Assembly (NCBI RefSeq): GCF_007595705.1
Contig: NZ_NISY01000014.1
Span: 62,001 to 126,000, forward strand
Source: Streptomyces sp. SAJ15
GTDB lineage: Bacteria > Actinomycetota > Actinomycetes > Streptomycetales > Streptomycetaceae
Direction: 5' to 3'
DNA: 64,000 nt
Shown here: positions 63,224 through 64,000 of the stretch, piece after piece
Layout: the number at the start of each line of letters is the position of its first letter
Numbering within the stretch: the first letter of the stretch is position 1
Notes under the pieces: generated by a model
What the model saw: only the letters and a program-made list of their open reading frames with translations
Databases searched by the model: none
What the model was told of the DNA's origin: nothing
Position numbers and translations under genes: made by a program

Positions 63224-64000
63224 TCACTTCACCGAGCCGGCCATCACACCCTGGACGAAGTGGCGCTGGAAGGCGAAGAACACGACCAGCGGCACCACCA
63301 GCGAGAGGAACGCGCCCGGCGCGAGCACCCCGATGTTGCTGCCGAACTGCCGCATCTCCGACTGGAGGGCCACCGTCAGCGGCTGCGACTCGCTGTCCGC
63401 GAAGATCAGCGCGACCAGCATGTCGTTCCACACCCACAGGAACTGGAAGATGGCCAGGCTGGCGATGGCGGGCTTGCCGAGCGGAAGGACCAGTCGCGAG
63501 AAGATCCGCCACTCCCCGCCGCCGTCCATCCGGGCCGCCTCCAGCATCTCCTTGGGGATCTCCGCGAAGTAGTTGCGGAGCAGGAAGATGGCGAACGGCA
63601 GTCCGTAGGCGACGTGGAAGAGCACCACTCCGGGGATGGAGCCGAAGAGCCCGAGGGCGCCGAACATCTTCGCCACCGGCAGCAGACCGATCTGGATGGG
63701 CACCACCAGCATGGCGACCACCAGCAGGAAGATCCAGTCGCGGCCGGGGAACTCCAGCCAGGCGAAGGCGTATCCGGCCAGCGCCGCGATCGCCACCACC
63801 GCCACCGTGGTGGGGACCGAGATCAGCACGGTGTTCCAGAAGGCCGCGGTGATGCCCGAGTTCTCCAGGAGCGCCGTGTAGTTGTCGAACGACAGCTGGC
63901 TCGGCGCGCTGAGCGCCTTCCACCAGCCGCTGCCGGCGTTCGCCTCCTCGGAGCGCAGCGAGGAGAGGAACAGTCCGGCGACCGGGGTGACCCAGATCAG
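63224..64000 (-). CDS. Carbohydrate ABC transporter permease, MalG-like (5' end outside window)
   Basis: The frame is open from the right window edge (257 visible codons). It has the SPSQLSFDNYTALLENSG external segment, several transmembrane helices and the EAA loop EAARMDGGGEWRIFSRLVLP, with C-terminal FVQGVMAGSVK, the usual MalG-type ending. It forms part of a sugar importer with a second permease and a binding protein expected beyond the window. The sugar cannot be read. Confidence 0.92.
   Translation of the reverse strand: MIWVTPVAGLFLSSLRSEEANAGSGWWKALSAPSQLSFDNYTALLENSGITAAFWNTVLISVPTTVAVVAIAALAGYAFAWLEFPGRDWIFLLVVAMLVVPIQIGLLPVAKMFGALGLFGSIPGVVLFHVAYGLPFAIFLLRNYFAEIPKEMLEAARMDGGGEWRIFSRLVLPLGKPAIASLAIFQFLWVWNDMLVALIFADSESQPLTVALQSEMRQFGSNIGVLAPGAFLSLVVPLVVFFAFQRHFVQGVMAGSVK

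Overview
The window is very GC-rich actinobacterial DNA and looks like a Streptomyces chromosome arm or a close relative. The signs are GGAGG-type ribosome binding sites, many GTG starts, ATGA/GTGA stop-start overlaps, a SARP activator, F420- and flavin-dependent enzymes, DUF families common in Streptomyces, and rare TTA codons confined to a few genes. No rRNA, tRNA, insertion sequence or CRISPR array was recognised.

Layout. Positions 1-10075 hold the 3' part of an AfsR/SARP-type activator, then a tightly packed operon: a PvcA-type isonitrile synthase, a PvcB-type Fe(II)/2-oxoglutarate oxygenase, an HpaB/PvcC-type phenol hydroxylase, an AsnB-type amidotransferase, a zinc-free quinone oxidoreductase, a LigB/HpaD-type extradiol dioxygenase and an HpaC-like flavin reductase. 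This reads as a pathway for an isocyanide whose tyrosine ring is hydroxylated to a catechol and then cleaved. From 10 to 28.8 kb lie mixed housekeeping and accessory genes: a LysR/EamA divergent pair, a frameshifted animal-type haem peroxidase, MscS, TetR/NmrA, a zinc alcohol dehydrogenase, a CBS protein, an LLM oxidoreductase broken by an 11-bp tandem duplication, transporters, a split propeptide/M28 peptidase pair, an FMN reductase/XRE pair and an amidohydrolase.

Positions 28.8-31.2 kb have clearly lower GC. They carry a secreted NucA/NucB-type nuclease convergent with a small protein that may resemble ComJ, both with TTA codons. Positions 34.6-38.7 kb hold a probable conflict or defence locus: a TIR-TIR-GUN4-like protein translationally coupled to an SPFH-like membrane protein (both with TTA codons), plus a membrane-anchored TIR protein on the other strand.

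Positions 38.7-56.3 kb hold a methyltransferase, a DUF3995/TetR divergent pair with two near-identical operators, metE behind a cobalamin riboswitch, a HIT protein, an epimerase, a DUF6314 protein, a GDSL-lipase remnant, a GT39-like membrane protein, a P1B-4 metal ATPase with an NmtR-like sensor, a SUKH protein, a second methyltransferase, a tiny ribbon-helix-helix gene coupled to a VOC protein, a SpoIIE-like phosphatase, a cNMP-binding protein and an F420-linked NADP reductase-like protein.

Positions 56.7-63.1 kb are a compact RiPP-type cluster: MFS exporter, S9 peptidase, a 39-residue candidate precursor, a perfect hairpin, a cobalamin/radical-SAM RiPP maturase and a DUF5825 protein. The window ends inside a sugar ABC permease gene.

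The strongest candidates for undescribed biology are the RiPP cluster, the TIR/GUN4/SPFH locus and the isonitrile plus ring-cleavage operon. All family assignments come from reading motifs; no database search was possible.
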